The position numbers and the translations under genes were made by a program. From NCBI GenBank assembly GCA_910584965.1, contig CAJUDZ010000005.1, positions 62,001 through 126,000 on the forward strand: a DNA stretch of 64,000 nucleotides, read 5' to 3'. Of this stretch, positions 27,435 to 35,645 are shown in pieces. Numbering within the stretch: position 1 is the first letter of the stretch; each line of letters starts with the position of its first letter. This stretch comes from an uncultured Lachnospiraceae bacterium (GTDB lineage Bacteria > Bacillota > Clostridia > Lachnospirales > Lachnospiraceae). The notes under the pieces are model-generated. The model was not told the origin of the DNA. It made no database searches and saw nothing but the letters and a program-made list of their open reading frames with translations.

Positions 27435-29174
27435 TTACTGAGCCGCATTCCGGTTTTCGTTCTCCGCCGCGTCCGCGCCCTCTTCCGCGCTCTCCGTTCC
27501 CTCTTCCGCGGCTTCCTCTTCATGCTGAACCGGTGCATAAAGCGCCGCCGCCGTAAAGCTGACGGTAATGCTGTTGTTCTCCTCATCAACCTCTTCCGTT
27601 ACCGACGTTACCGTTACGCTTTCCGGAAGCAGGCTCTCAAACGTCCGCAGCTGTTCGATGGCCGCCGCCGCTTCGCCTTTCGTGCTGACATTCATCGTAA
27701 TGGTTACCTGGCTTCTGTCGGAGGTAAAAGCCGTCACATTGACATCCGAAGGAAGTTTCTGTTCCAGTTCCAGCATAAACTCATACAGTTCATCGTTCCG
27801 GCTCTCCGTTATTTCATACATCGCCTTTACTTTCAGATATTCCGCCTGCACATCCACATAATCGTTATAAACATCTATAATCGGCCTCAACTCCTCAACC
27901 TGATGTTTCAAATCCACATTTTCTTTTTCCACTTCCAGATAGGTCAGGATGGAAAAAGCCGTCATGCCGGCGGCGGACAGAATGCCGAGGACGAACAGCG
28001 CCCATGCAAAAACCGTCCCGCCCCGGCTGACGCCGCCTCCCGAAGACGCGCCGCCTTTTCCGGGGTTTTTTCGCCTGCCCTTGTTCCTGTCTTCACGCAG
28101 CTTAAAGTTCACCGGCTCCATAACCGCGCCGATGCAGGACAGATATTCGCCAAAAAAACCGTCCTTAAAATATTTTTCCAGATTCAGCCCTTCGACCTTC
28201 CGGATCACCGAAACCGGATAGTTGATTTCCTTCTGCATCAGCTCGTCCATGCCGAGAAAGTTCGCACCGACTCCCGTAATATGCACCGTGTCGATGACCG
28301 CCGGATTTCTGGAAATATAATAATCAATAACCCTGACAATGCCGCCCACCATAGGCACAAGCGCTTCCGTCACATGCCGCCTTGCCGCATCTTCCCTGGA
28401 AAGGGCCGCCGTATCGCGTTCCTCATTATCCGCTTCCAGATCGATACACCGGTTCTGCTCCACGATCTGAATCGCCTGCCGGATATTCCGCACCGTTCCC
28501 CAAGCCGTACTGTCGCCAACAACCTGCAGGGCCTCATCCACACCATAGGCAACATTTCTTGTAAAAGCGATTTTCCGGTCCTTAATAACCATGATCAGCG
28601 TGGAACGTTCATCGATCTTCGCAATCAGATGCGTCCCCGTCGTACATTCTTTTTTTACAATCTGAAAAAGGCTGTTGCCGGCGTAATCAATGGCCGCCAC
28701 ATCCAGACGGAGGGCCGCCGCCAGATCATAGTATCCTTTCAGAAGGGCCGCCGGAACCGCAAGCACCATCAGTTTATACTGTTGACTGCCTTTGTCCTCT
28801 CCTATCGTTTCAAGAATCGTATAAGCCAGTTCATGCTGACTTAAATCCATCGGAAAATATTCGGAAGCCTTCGCCCTTACCACATCGCCGATACGGTTTG
28901 CCTTGACAAACGGAATCGTCACTTCACGATTGGCGATTTTGCCGGAGCTGATGGAAAAAATAACCTGTTTCGCCTTGATCTTATGTTCACGCATACCACC
29001 CCGCAATCCTTCCAGATAATGGGTGTCATGCTGAAGTGCGCCGTCGTTTACGACGCCGTCCAGTGTCGGAACGGTAAAACTTTTGTATACTTTCGGGGTT
29101 TTTGCTTTATAATCCAGTTCACAGACTCTTGTCAATGAATAACCAATCTCAATACTCAGCACTCTGCCAGCCAT
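27435..29174 (-). CDS. pilM: PilM-PilN fusion protein
   Basis: 579 residues. Residues 1-350 are an actin-like PilM domain (VLSIEIGYSLTRVCELD at the nucleotide-binding start, VHITGVGANFLGMDELM near 297-313). Residues ~351-360 (MEPVNFKLRED) resemble the short PilN tail that normally binds PilM. A Gly/Ser linker, a membrane helix at about 387-412, a coiled coil and a PilN-like ferredoxin fold follow, ending in an acidic tail. PilM and PilN are separate in most systems; here they are covalently joined. An AGGAGG site precedes the ATG. It lies between pilD and the PilO-like gene. Confidence 0.88.
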   Translation of the reverse strand: MAGRVLSIEIGYSLTRVCELDYKAKTPKVYKSFTVPTLDGVVNDGALQHDTHYLEGLRGGMREHKIKAKQVIFSISSGKIANREVTIPFVKANRIGDVVRAKASEYFPMDLSQHELAYTILETIGEDKGSQQYKLMVLAVPAALLKGYYDLAAALRLDVAAIDYAGNSLFQIVKKECTTGTHLIAKIDERSTLIMVIKDRKIAFTRNVAYGVDEALQVVGDSTAWGTVRNIRQAIQIVEQNRCIDLEADNEERDTAALSREDAARRHVTEALVPMVGGIVRVIDYYISRNPAVIDTVHITGVGANFLGMDELMQKEINYPVSVIRKVEGLNLEKYFKDGFFGEYLSCIGAVMEPVNFKLREDRNKGRRKNPGKGGASSGGGVSRGGTVFAWALFVLGILSAAGMTAFSILTYLEVEKENVDLKHQVEELRPIIDVYNDYVDVQAEYLKVKAMYEITESRNDELYEFMLELEQKLPSDVNVTAFTSDRSQVTITMNVSTKGEAAAAIEQLRTFESLLPESVTVTSVTEEVDEENNSITVSFTAAALYAPVQHEEEAAEEGTESAEEGADAAENENRNAAQ

Positions 29175-29208
29175 GAATTGGGTTCCTCCTTAAAAGTTAT
29201 TCGCAGCA

Positions 29209-29267
29209 CCAAAATACAAATTGACAAAATCGTCTGTAAACAGCCGTTTTGTCACCTTGTATTTTGG
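29209..29267. repeat. 59-bp nested inverted repeat between pilD and pilM
   Basis: Outer arms CCAAAATACAA and TTGTATTTTGG are perfect and 11 bp long. Nested inside are GACAAAAT/(g)TTTTGTC arms and a CTGT-ACAG core, giving one long hairpin. No T-tract follows on either side. It may act as an RNA-stability, processing or attenuation element inside the operon, or it may be a remnant of a small mobile repeat. Confidence 0.85.
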
Positions 29268-29275
29268 CATTGCGC

Positions 29276-30028
29276 CTAAAGAAAATGCAAATACCACTCT
29301 ATCATTGAATTTCCCCACAACATTGCAAGAAAAACACCCGCAGAAAGATATGGGCCCATCGCGAGCACATGGCCTTCACCGCTTACTTTCATCCTGATAA
29401 CATGAATGACAGCGCCAAGAACGCATCCGATGAAAAAAGCCAGTATGATCAGTTTCCAGCCAAGCACAAGCCCGCAGACTGCCATCAGCTTTACATCACC
29501 GCCCCCGATGCCTCTTCCTTTCGTTGCGTAATAGAGAATTGTAAGAAATACACTGACAGAACAGAAGCCGATCAGATATGACAACCAGCCGGAAAGGTCT
29601 GTTACAACTTTGATCAGCCCTATTGTCAGTATAAAGATATTGATTCCGACAGGAATCTCATATGTCCTGAAGTCGATCACACTCAGGGTTATCAGCGCTG
29701 ACGTCAGCAAACAGTAGAGTAGGGATTCTACGTTTATGCCGTTTACCAGCACAACCGTTACATATAAAATGCCGTTTGCCGCCTCCACGGCCGGATACTG
29801 GACGGAGAGCGCGGCCTTGCATTTCCGGCATCTGCCCCGCAGGGCAAAATAGCTGAAAAGCGGCACTAAATCGTGCCACTTCAGCTGATACCCACAGTTC
29901 ATACAGTGAGACCTTACCCTGACAATATCTTCTTTCTTCGGAATCCTGTAAATGCAGACGTTCACAAAGCTGCCGATGACGATTCCGAAAAGAAATATGG
30001 TTGTGTAGAAAAGTATTGTCCAGAGCAT
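29276..30028 (-). CDS. pilD: Type IV prepilin peptidase/N-methyltransferase
   Basis: 250 residues with multiple membrane helices. The N-terminal cytosolic loop has two CxxC pairs (CMNCG and CRKCK), as in full-length bifunctional enzymes. The two catalytic aspartates are in VIDFRTYEIP and GRGIGGGDVKLM, the GxGD-type protease signature. It cleaves the leaders of PilA and the neighbouring prepilins and methylates the new N-terminal residue. It is encoded between pilA and pilM. Confidence 0.96.
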   Translation of the reverse strand: MLWTILFYTTIFLFGIVIGSFVNVCIYRIPKKEDIVRVRSHCMNCGYQLKWHDLVPLFSYFALRGRCRKCKAALSVQYPAVEAANGILYVTVVLVNGINVESLLYCLLTSALITLSVIDFRTYEIPVGINIFILTIGLIKVVTDLSGWLSYLIGFCSVSVFLTILYYATKGRGIGGGDVKLMAVCGLVLGWKLIILAFFIGCVLGAVIHVIRMKVSGEGHVLAMGPYLSAGVFLAMLWGNSMIEWYLHFL

Positions 30029-30100
30029 AGTATGTTTGTTCCTTTGATGTTATGGTTTTTGTGACTGTAGGGTTAGTCGGGGAATAAACTTAAAACACTT

Positions 30101-30556
30101 TTATGGTGTTGGTGTAATTGTTCCGCTGGTATTAATATCAGAATTAACATCAGCTGTAACCGTCCATACATTATTGTTAAACTCCAGACTCAAATCAAGT
30201 TCCGCATCGGTATATGCCGTAGACTGATATGCAGCGCCGTCTATCGCCGCCTGATCTAAAAATCCATTTGCTGTCAGTATTGTTGCTAATGGACCACTTA
30301 CATCAATTCCTTCATCGCCGCCAGCCTTTGTTATACTATAATCAGTTCCGGATGTGAGGTCAATTTCCGGATCCGCTGCTATAACCTGCATAACATTGAT
30401 AAACTCTACTGTGGTCTGTGTATCCGCGGCTATTCTGCTTCTTTCAACATATCTTAAATACTGCGGAGCCAGAACAGCTACCAAAACAACCATGATGGCA
30501 ATCACGATGATTAACTCCACTAAGGAAAAACCTTTGTTGTTCATTTTCTTTTCCAT
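30101..30556 (-). CDS. pilA: Major type IV pilin PilA
   Basis: 151 residues from the ATG at 30556, which has AAAGGAG 8 nt upstream; an earlier ATG at 30577 would contain that ribosome site. The leader ends NNKG|FSLVELIIVIAIMVVLVAV with Glu5. A typical alpha-1 helix (PQYLRYVERSRIAADTQTTVEFINVM) and a small C-terminal beta domain follow. The mature protein has no cysteine, so it lacks the usual pilin disulfide, as in several clostridial pilins. As the only ordinary-sized pilin of this kind here, it is the best candidate for the main filament subunit. Confidence 0.92.
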   Translation of the reverse strand: MEKKMNNKGFSLVELIIVIAIMVVLVAVLAPQYLRYVERSRIAADTQTTVEFINVMQVIAADPEIDLTSGTDYSITKAGGDEGIDVSGPLATILTANGFLDQAAIDGAAYQSTAYTDAELDLSLEFNNNVWTVTADVNSDINTSGTITPTP

Positions 30557-30645
30557 TTCCCATTCTCCTTTTCCCATAATTTATTCCATCTTTTTATATC
30601 TTAAACATGACCGCTCCCTACTCGCCAGCCATATTTAATTCAGAA

Positions 30646-31860
30646 TCACAGACTATCCAATGCTTCGTACATCTTCATCATCGGCGCCATAACGGCGGCA
30701 ATCAGACCGCCGACTATGACTGCCAGCACGATGATCATCATTGGTTCCAGCACCGCCATCAGGGACTGTACGGCGAGTTCCACTTCTTCCTCGTAATAAT
30801 CCGCAAGCCTGTTCAGCATTTCTTCGGTGGAACCGGCTTCTTCACCGATGCGGACCATATAGTAGACCATCGGAGGAAAAAGCCCGCAGCTTTGCAAAGG
30901 CTGTGAGAGCGGCACACCAATCATGATCTGTTCCATCGCTTCCTGCAATGCTTCTCTGAACCAGATATTCGTCATCGTATTTGCCACGATTCCCACCGCC
31001 TCGTTGAGCGGCACGCCGGCCGTCAGCAAAGTACTCAGCGTTCTCGCCATCATCGCCGACGCGCTTTTGACAATCAGATTCCTGACAGCCGGAATCTTCA
31101 GCTGTAACCTGCCAAACAAACGCTTTCCGCCATATGTTTTTGCATAAGCTTTTATTGCCAAAATGATCGCAATAATCACAGGTATATGAATGAACCAGTA
31201 TGCTTTCACAAAATCGCTCATGGCGATAACCGCAATCGTGATTGCCGGCAGCTCTGCATTCAATTCCTGAAACATTTCCGTATAAGACGGAATAACGACC
31301 ACCAGCATTACAATAACAACCGCTACCGCCACAATCATAACAACGGTCGGATAAATCATCGCCTTTTTTACCAGCGCTTTGGTTTTTGCGGCTTTCTCGA
31401 ACTGAATCGCCATACGCTCCATGGAGATTTCCAGACTACCGGAAGCTTCCCCGGCCCTCGCCATCTGAATCAACAGTTCCGGAAAAACCGTCGGATGTTT
31501 CGCGAGGGAATCGGCAAACGCTTCACCCTTTTCCACATCGGCCCGGACATTCAGAAGCGCTTTCTGCATCTTCTTATTTTCCGTCGCCTCCGCAAGCATA
31601 CGAAGCGCTTCAATAATGGTAACACCCGCACGGATGATGCTGGCGAACTGACGGCAGAACACCGATAAATCTCTGGCTGACGGCTTTCCGCCGAAATCAA
31701 TGCTGATGTCCCTGGTCAGAACGTTCTGTTCCGTCATTTCCAGAACGATCAAGCCCTGTGCCTTCAGCTCTCTGAGCGCCTGTTCTTCGCTGTCGGCCTC
31801 CCTGCTGCCCTTTATCTCTTTCCCGCCTTTATCAATGGCTACAAATCCCCACGCCGCCAT
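30646..31860 (-). CDS. pilC: PilC, type IV pilus platform protein (GspF family)
   Basis: 404 residues with two GspF domains. The first begins near residue 65 (LSVFCRQFASIIRAGVTIIEALRM) and the second near 270 (FGRLQLKIPAVRNLIVKSA, then ARTLSTLLTAGVPLNEAV). There are three membrane helices. An N-terminal shufflon-like region (GFVAIDKGGKEIKGSREADS) is typical of the family. PilC couples the cytosolic motors PilB and PilT to filament growth. It is the first gene of the operon, with a GGAGGT site and a promoter about 90 bp upstream. Confidence 0.95.
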   Translation of the reverse strand: MAAWGFVAIDKGGKEIKGSREADSEEQALRELKAQGLIVLEMTEQNVLTRDISIDFGGKPSARDLSVFCRQFASIIRAGVTIIEALRMLAEATENKKMQKALLNVRADVEKGEAFADSLAKHPTVFPELLIQMARAGEASGSLEISMERMAIQFEKAAKTKALVKKAMIYPTVVMIVAVAVVIVMLVVVIPSYTEMFQELNAELPAITIAVIAMSDFVKAYWFIHIPVIIAIILAIKAYAKTYGGKRLFGRLQLKIPAVRNLIVKSASAMMARTLSTLLTAGVPLNEAVGIVANTMTNIWFREALQEAMEQIMIGVPLSQPLQSCGLFPPMVYYMVRIGEEAGSTEEMLNRLADYYEEEVELAVQSLMAVLEPMMIIVLAVIVGGLIAAVMAPMMKMYEALDSL

Positions 31861-31949
31861 GACCGGACCTCCGTCATCTTTTTTCTGTCGTTTCTATACT
31901 AATTTATGTCATAAATTTACATTTCATTTAGTACTTATGTACAGCTCTG

Positions 31950-31978
31950 ATTATACTCTTTTCGTCAGGATTTTACAA
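31950..31978 (-). promoter_or_regulatory. Promoter of the type IV pilus operon
   Basis: Minus strand: -35 TTGTAA (31978-31973), 17-bp spacer, perfect -10 TATAAT (31955-31950). The predicted leader to pilC is about 83 nt. No other equally good promoter was found before the terminator at 12958, so ten genes may form one transcript. Confidence 0.78.
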
Positions 31979-32327
31979 GGTACCGCAAGCTGCCATTTTC
32001 CGTCATATCAAACAAAATTTGTTTTTATTTTTGTTCAACTTTTCATTCTACGCATTCATATCACATGCTATTTCTGGTCAAATTGTACAAATATTAAAAT
32101 AATTTATATTTTAGGCGAATATTTTGCATGTTTTTTCGTTTTCCTGTTTCCTGCCGATCGGCACGTTTTTCGTGGAGCGTAAAACCATGTTTTTCGATAC
32201 ACTATATCATCATTCCTTTCGTTAAAAACTATGACTGGCTTCAGCCTGATTTGTAATCAGCTCTTTATTACGGCATATCTGCTGACCGCAATTTTACTAT
32301 GGTTTCGTGTTTTGGCAAACAGGGCAC

Positions 32328-32364
32328 AAAAAAGGAGAATAATCACATATGATGATTACTCTCC
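32328..32364 (-). terminator. Rho-independent terminator after pilB
   Basis: Minus strand: GGAG-(ag)-TAATCA pairs with TGATTA-(tt)-CTCC around a 7-nt loop, followed by a T6 run. It lies about 150 bp beyond the pilB stop. Confidence 0.88.
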
Positions 32365-32511
32365 CCCTTGATTCAGTCTGAAAAACCCAATTCCATTTGA
32401 CGCGGTTCACCGAGTATTTCCAATAGATAATCATTCAGCGTTGTTGAAATGCTTTTCAGTCATGCCGAAACGTTTTGTAAAAATTTACCATAATATCATG
32501 CCGGAGTTCAT

Positions 32512-34206
32512 TTACAGGTCAAACGACACCTTAATCATTTCGCTGACGGACGTTATGCCCGAAAGCACATATTCCGCAGCGCTCATGCGGAGAGTATGCA
32601 TGCCCTCTTCCAGCGCTTTTTTCTTAATGGCTTCCGCATCTCCGTTTTTGCTGATAATTCTTTTTAAAGGCTGTGTCACTTCCATAATTTCATAAACACC
32701 GATTCTTCCCCGGAATCCCGTGCCGTCACATTTCGGACAGCCGCAGGGAGCATAAATGGTAATGTCTTCATCCGGCGCCCTGTTCAGAAGTTCCAGTTCT
32801 TCCGCGTTCGCTTTCCCGGCCTTCCTGCATTCCGGACAAAGACGACGCACAAGACGCTGTGCAATAACGCCGATCGTGGAATCCGCAATCAAATAAGGTT
32901 CGATACCCATATCCACCAGACGGGTAATGGTGCTTGCCGCGGAATTGGTATGCAGCGTGGACACAACCAGATGTCCTGTGATGGAAGCCTGTACGGCAAT
33001 GCTCGCAGTCTCCTGATCGCGTATCTCACCGATCATGATAATATCGGGATCCTGGCGGAGAATCGAGCGGAGCGCATTGGCAAACGTCAGATCGGCTTTG
33101 GGATTGACCTGCACCTGGTTAATGCCGTCAATATTGGCTTCGACGGGGTCTTCTACCGTAATAATATTCACGTTTTCTCTGTTCAGTTCGCTGAGCGCCG
33201 TATACAGGGTCGTAGATTTACCGCTTCCGGTCGGCCCTGTGACGAGAAGAATACCATGCGGATTTTGTAAAATATGGTTGAACTTCTTCATATCGGCAGG
33301 TCCAAGACCAAGCTGGCTCTTTTCTCTTGTCAGCGCGTTCTTGGACGTCAGTCTCATAACGACTTTTTCGCCGTATACGGTGGGCAGGATAGACACACGG
33401 ATATCATATTCATGCCGGTCTACGATCTGTGTAATGCGCCCGTCCTGCGGTTTTCTTTTCTCGGAAATGTCCATGCCGCCGATAATTTTGATGCGCGCTA
33501 CCATAGCGGGAAGCAGTCTGATATTATAAGAAGCTTTCTCGTATAACGCGCCGTCAATCCTGTAACGAATGCGCACCTGGCGTTCCATCGGCTCAATATG
33601 AATATCGGAAGAACGCTGTCTGACCGCCTGATCTATCATATTTTTTACAAGCTGTACAATCGGGGAATTATTGACATCCTCGCTGTACATATTTTCCTGT
33701 TCCGCAAACTGGCTTTCTTTTTCCTTCGTGTATTCTTCCAGCGCGGAATCCACTTCCGCCTGTCCGTAATATTTATCCAGCGCAAGCATAATGCTTCCAG
33801 TCGTGGATACGACCGGCTCCACCTGTAAATTGGTTATGATGGTGATATCGTCCATTGCCGTCATATCCATCGGATCCGCCATCGCCATACGGAGAATGTT
33901 CATGCTTTCTTTCGAATATTCGAAAGGAAGAATTTTATATTTCTTCAGAATATTGGCCGGAACAAGGGCAAGGATCTCCTCCGATATCGTCACATTCTGC
34001 AAATCGATGACATCCAGATTCAGCTGACTGCTCAGCGCATTGACAATATTTTCTTCCGTTACAAAGCCTTCGTCCACCAGTGTTTCTCCGAGTTTCCGGC
34101 CGCTTCCTTTCTGTAATTCCAGGCCCTTTTGCAGCTGTTCTTCCGAAATAATGCCGCTGTTTACCAAAACATCGCCAAGCCGCAATTTTTTTCTGCTGTT
34201 ATCCAT
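32512..34206 (-). CDS. pilB: PilB, pilus extension ATPase with MshEN-type c-di-GMP-binding domain
   Basis: 564 residues. Residues 8-61 carry two copies of the MshEN motif (LRLGDVLVNSGIISEEQL, then KLGETLVDEGFVTEENI), which binds c-di-GMP in MshE-type ATPases. The Walker A GPTGSGKST is at about 324-332, with the Asp box and Walker B DPDIIMIGEIRD after it. A zinc site (CPEC ... CGCPKC) lies near 465-505. It drives pilin polymerisation through PilC. The gene stands alone between its own promoter and terminator, separate from the pilC operon, so motor level could be set independently. Confidence 0.96.
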   Translation of the reverse strand: MDNSRKKLRLGDVLVNSGIISEEQLQKGLELQKGSGRKLGETLVDEGFVTEENIVNALSSQLNLDVIDLQNVTISEEILALVPANILKKYKILPFEYSKESMNILRMAMADPMDMTAMDDITIITNLQVEPVVSTTGSIMLALDKYYGQAEVDSALEEYTKEKESQFAEQENMYSEDVNNSPIVQLVKNMIDQAVRQRSSDIHIEPMERQVRIRYRIDGALYEKASYNIRLLPAMVARIKIIGGMDISEKRKPQDGRITQIVDRHEYDIRVSILPTVYGEKVVMRLTSKNALTREKSQLGLGPADMKKFNHILQNPHGILLVTGPTGSGKSTTLYTALSELNRENVNIITVEDPVEANIDGINQVQVNPKADLTFANALRSILRQDPDIIMIGEIRDQETASIAVQASITGHLVVSTLHTNSAASTITRLVDMGIEPYLIADSTIGVIAQRLVRRLCPECRKAGKANAEELELLNRAPDEDITIYAPCGCPKCDGTGFRGRIGVYEIMEVTQPLKRIISKNGDAEAIKKKALEEGMHTLRMSAAEYVLSGITSVSEMIKVSFDL

Positions 34207-34260
34207 AAAACGTTTACCTCTTCTGTCCCATGCTATATTTGGAAAATTCTTTTATCATTT

Positions 34261-34289
34261 ATTCTACACTTTTTAGAAATAATAGGCAA
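34261..34289 (-). promoter_or_regulatory. Promoter of pilB
   Basis: Minus strand: -35 TTGCCT (34289-34284), 17-bp spacer, -10 TAGAAT (34266-34261), about 55 bp upstream of the pilB ATG. Confidence 0.65.
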
Positions 34290-34333
34290 GCACCGGACAT
34301 TCTTTTGCACATGGCTTTAGGGGCGGGTTTCTG

Positions 34334-35497
34334 TCATGACTCCCGTACAAAATAACTGTTGCCGATCTGCCTTACATATCCTGTCAGACTCAGTCTTACG
34401 AGTTGATTCATCAGTTCCGCCGCCGGGATTTCTTTCCCGCATTTCAATAACATTCGTTCTTTTATTGTTTCCAGCGACTGCGGCACATCTTCCAGATTTT
34501 GCAGCAAATCCATCTGCAATTCGGATAATAGCCCCTTTCCATCCGCATTACCTCCGGTCCTTTGTCCGGTGAGGCTGTGAATCAGGTCTTCCGCGGAAAT
34601 AACGGTATTTGCGCCCTGCTGAAGCAGCCGGTTACAGCCTTCGCTCAAAGCATCCGTAATCCGGCCGGGCAGCGCATATACTTCTTTTCCCTGCTCTAAC
34701 GCCATATCGACGGTAATGAGCGTGCCGCTTCTGTTTTTGGCCTCGATGACGAGAAGTGCGTCCGAAAAACCGCTGATAATACGATTGCGGGGAGGAAAAA
34801 GGCTGTTCCGCGGAGCCGTTCCGGGCGGATATTCCGAGCAGATACCGCCCTGTTCGCAGAGCCTTTCAAACAACTCCTTATTTTCCGCCGGATAACAGAT
34901 ATCCACACCGCACCCAAGCACTCCCAGCGAATAACCGCCCGTATAAAGCGCCGCGCTCTGGCCGATTCCGTCGATTCCTCTCGCCATGCCGCTGATAACC
35001 TGTATGCCCGCCATCGCCAGCGCGCTTCCAAAGTATTGTGCCATCTGCCTTCCGTATTCGGAACAGCCTCTTGCGCCGATCATCGCAACGGCCGGACGCT
35101 CTTCCGCCGGAAGCCTGCCCCTGAAATATATGCCGTACGGTGCGTCCGGAATCCGGATAAGGCGTTTTGGATAAGCCGCACTTCCAAAACAGGCGAAACG
35201 GATTCCCCGCTTTCCCAACGCTGCATAGGCTTCGTCGATATTCCAGTTTCGCCTTGATTCGGTTATCCGCTGCGCCAGCTTCTTCTTCCCCGGCAAAACG
35301 GATAACAGGCTTTCCAGTTCCCGTTCCTCCGCATGATACACAGCTTCCGGCGATTCCTTTTCCGAAAGCAGGTGCCGGATTGTTCCGCGCCCCACCCCCG
35401 GCACGTTATAGAGCCAGTGAGCATAGGAAAGCTGCTGTCTGTCTTTGTCCGTATCCGCTCCTGCTGCCAGCGTTTCTTCCGTTTTCATCCCTTCCAT
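34334..35497 (-). CDS. dprA: DprA, DNA-processing protein A
   Basis: 387 residues. A helical N-terminal domain is followed by the Rossmann-like DprA core (about 115-320). It has GARGCSEYGRQMAQYFG, VISGMARGIDGIGQ and the ENRSGTLITVDMALEQGK-type motif. A C-terminal winged-helix-like domain ends the protein. DprA loads RecA onto incoming single-stranded DNA during natural transformation. It forms a unit with yifB (comM) upstream and is followed by pilB, so competence-related genes flank the pilus genes. GGAGG precedes the ATG. Confidence 0.95.
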   Translation of the reverse strand: MEGMKTEETLAAGADTDKDRQQLSYAHWLYNVPGVGRGTIRHLLSEKESPEAVYHAEERELESLLSVLPGKKKLAQRITESRRNWNIDEAYAALGKRGIRFACFGSAAYPKRLIRIPDAPYGIYFRGRLPAEERPAVAMIGARGCSEYGRQMAQYFGSALAMAGIQVISGMARGIDGIGQSAALYTGGYSLGVLGCGVDICYPAENKELFERLCEQGGICSEYPPGTAPRNSLFPPRNRIISGFSDALLVIEAKNRSGTLITVDMALEQGKEVYALPGRITDALSEGCNRLLQQGANTVISAEDLIHSLTGQRTGGNADGKGLLSELQMDLLQNLEDVPQSLETIKERMLLKCGKEIPAAELMNQLVRLSLTGYVRQIGNSYFVRES

Positions 35498-35645
35498 GTT
35501 TCCTCCTTTCCGTTTCTCCCATCATTATATTTTTCCGGTATTGTTTTATCCTTCGTCCTTCTTTTCCCGTTTCATCTTACCCTTCGTTCTTCTTTTTCCG
35601 TCTCATTTTATCCGTTATCTTCCTTTTCCCGTTTCATTTTATCCG

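Larger units (their letters stand above)
31861..32511 (-). other. 651-bp gap between pilB and pilC: terminator, promoter and unexplained leader sequence
   Basis: Contains the pilB terminator (32328-32364) and the pilC promoter (31950-31978). Between them are about 350 bp of AT-rich sequence with short palindromes, such as TGCCGATCGGCA at 32152-32163 and adjacent CTGATT/AATCAG and GGCT/AGCC hairpins near 32238-32260. I looked for a c-di-GMP-I (GEMM) aptamer and saw no convincing match. No open frame here looks coding. Confidence 0.6.

Noticed and set aside
32161..32400. Possible c-di-GMP riboswitch upstream of pilC
   Set aside because: No GEMM-I or class II conserved core could be recognised, and this segment lies upstream of the best promoter, so it would not be in the pilC leader.
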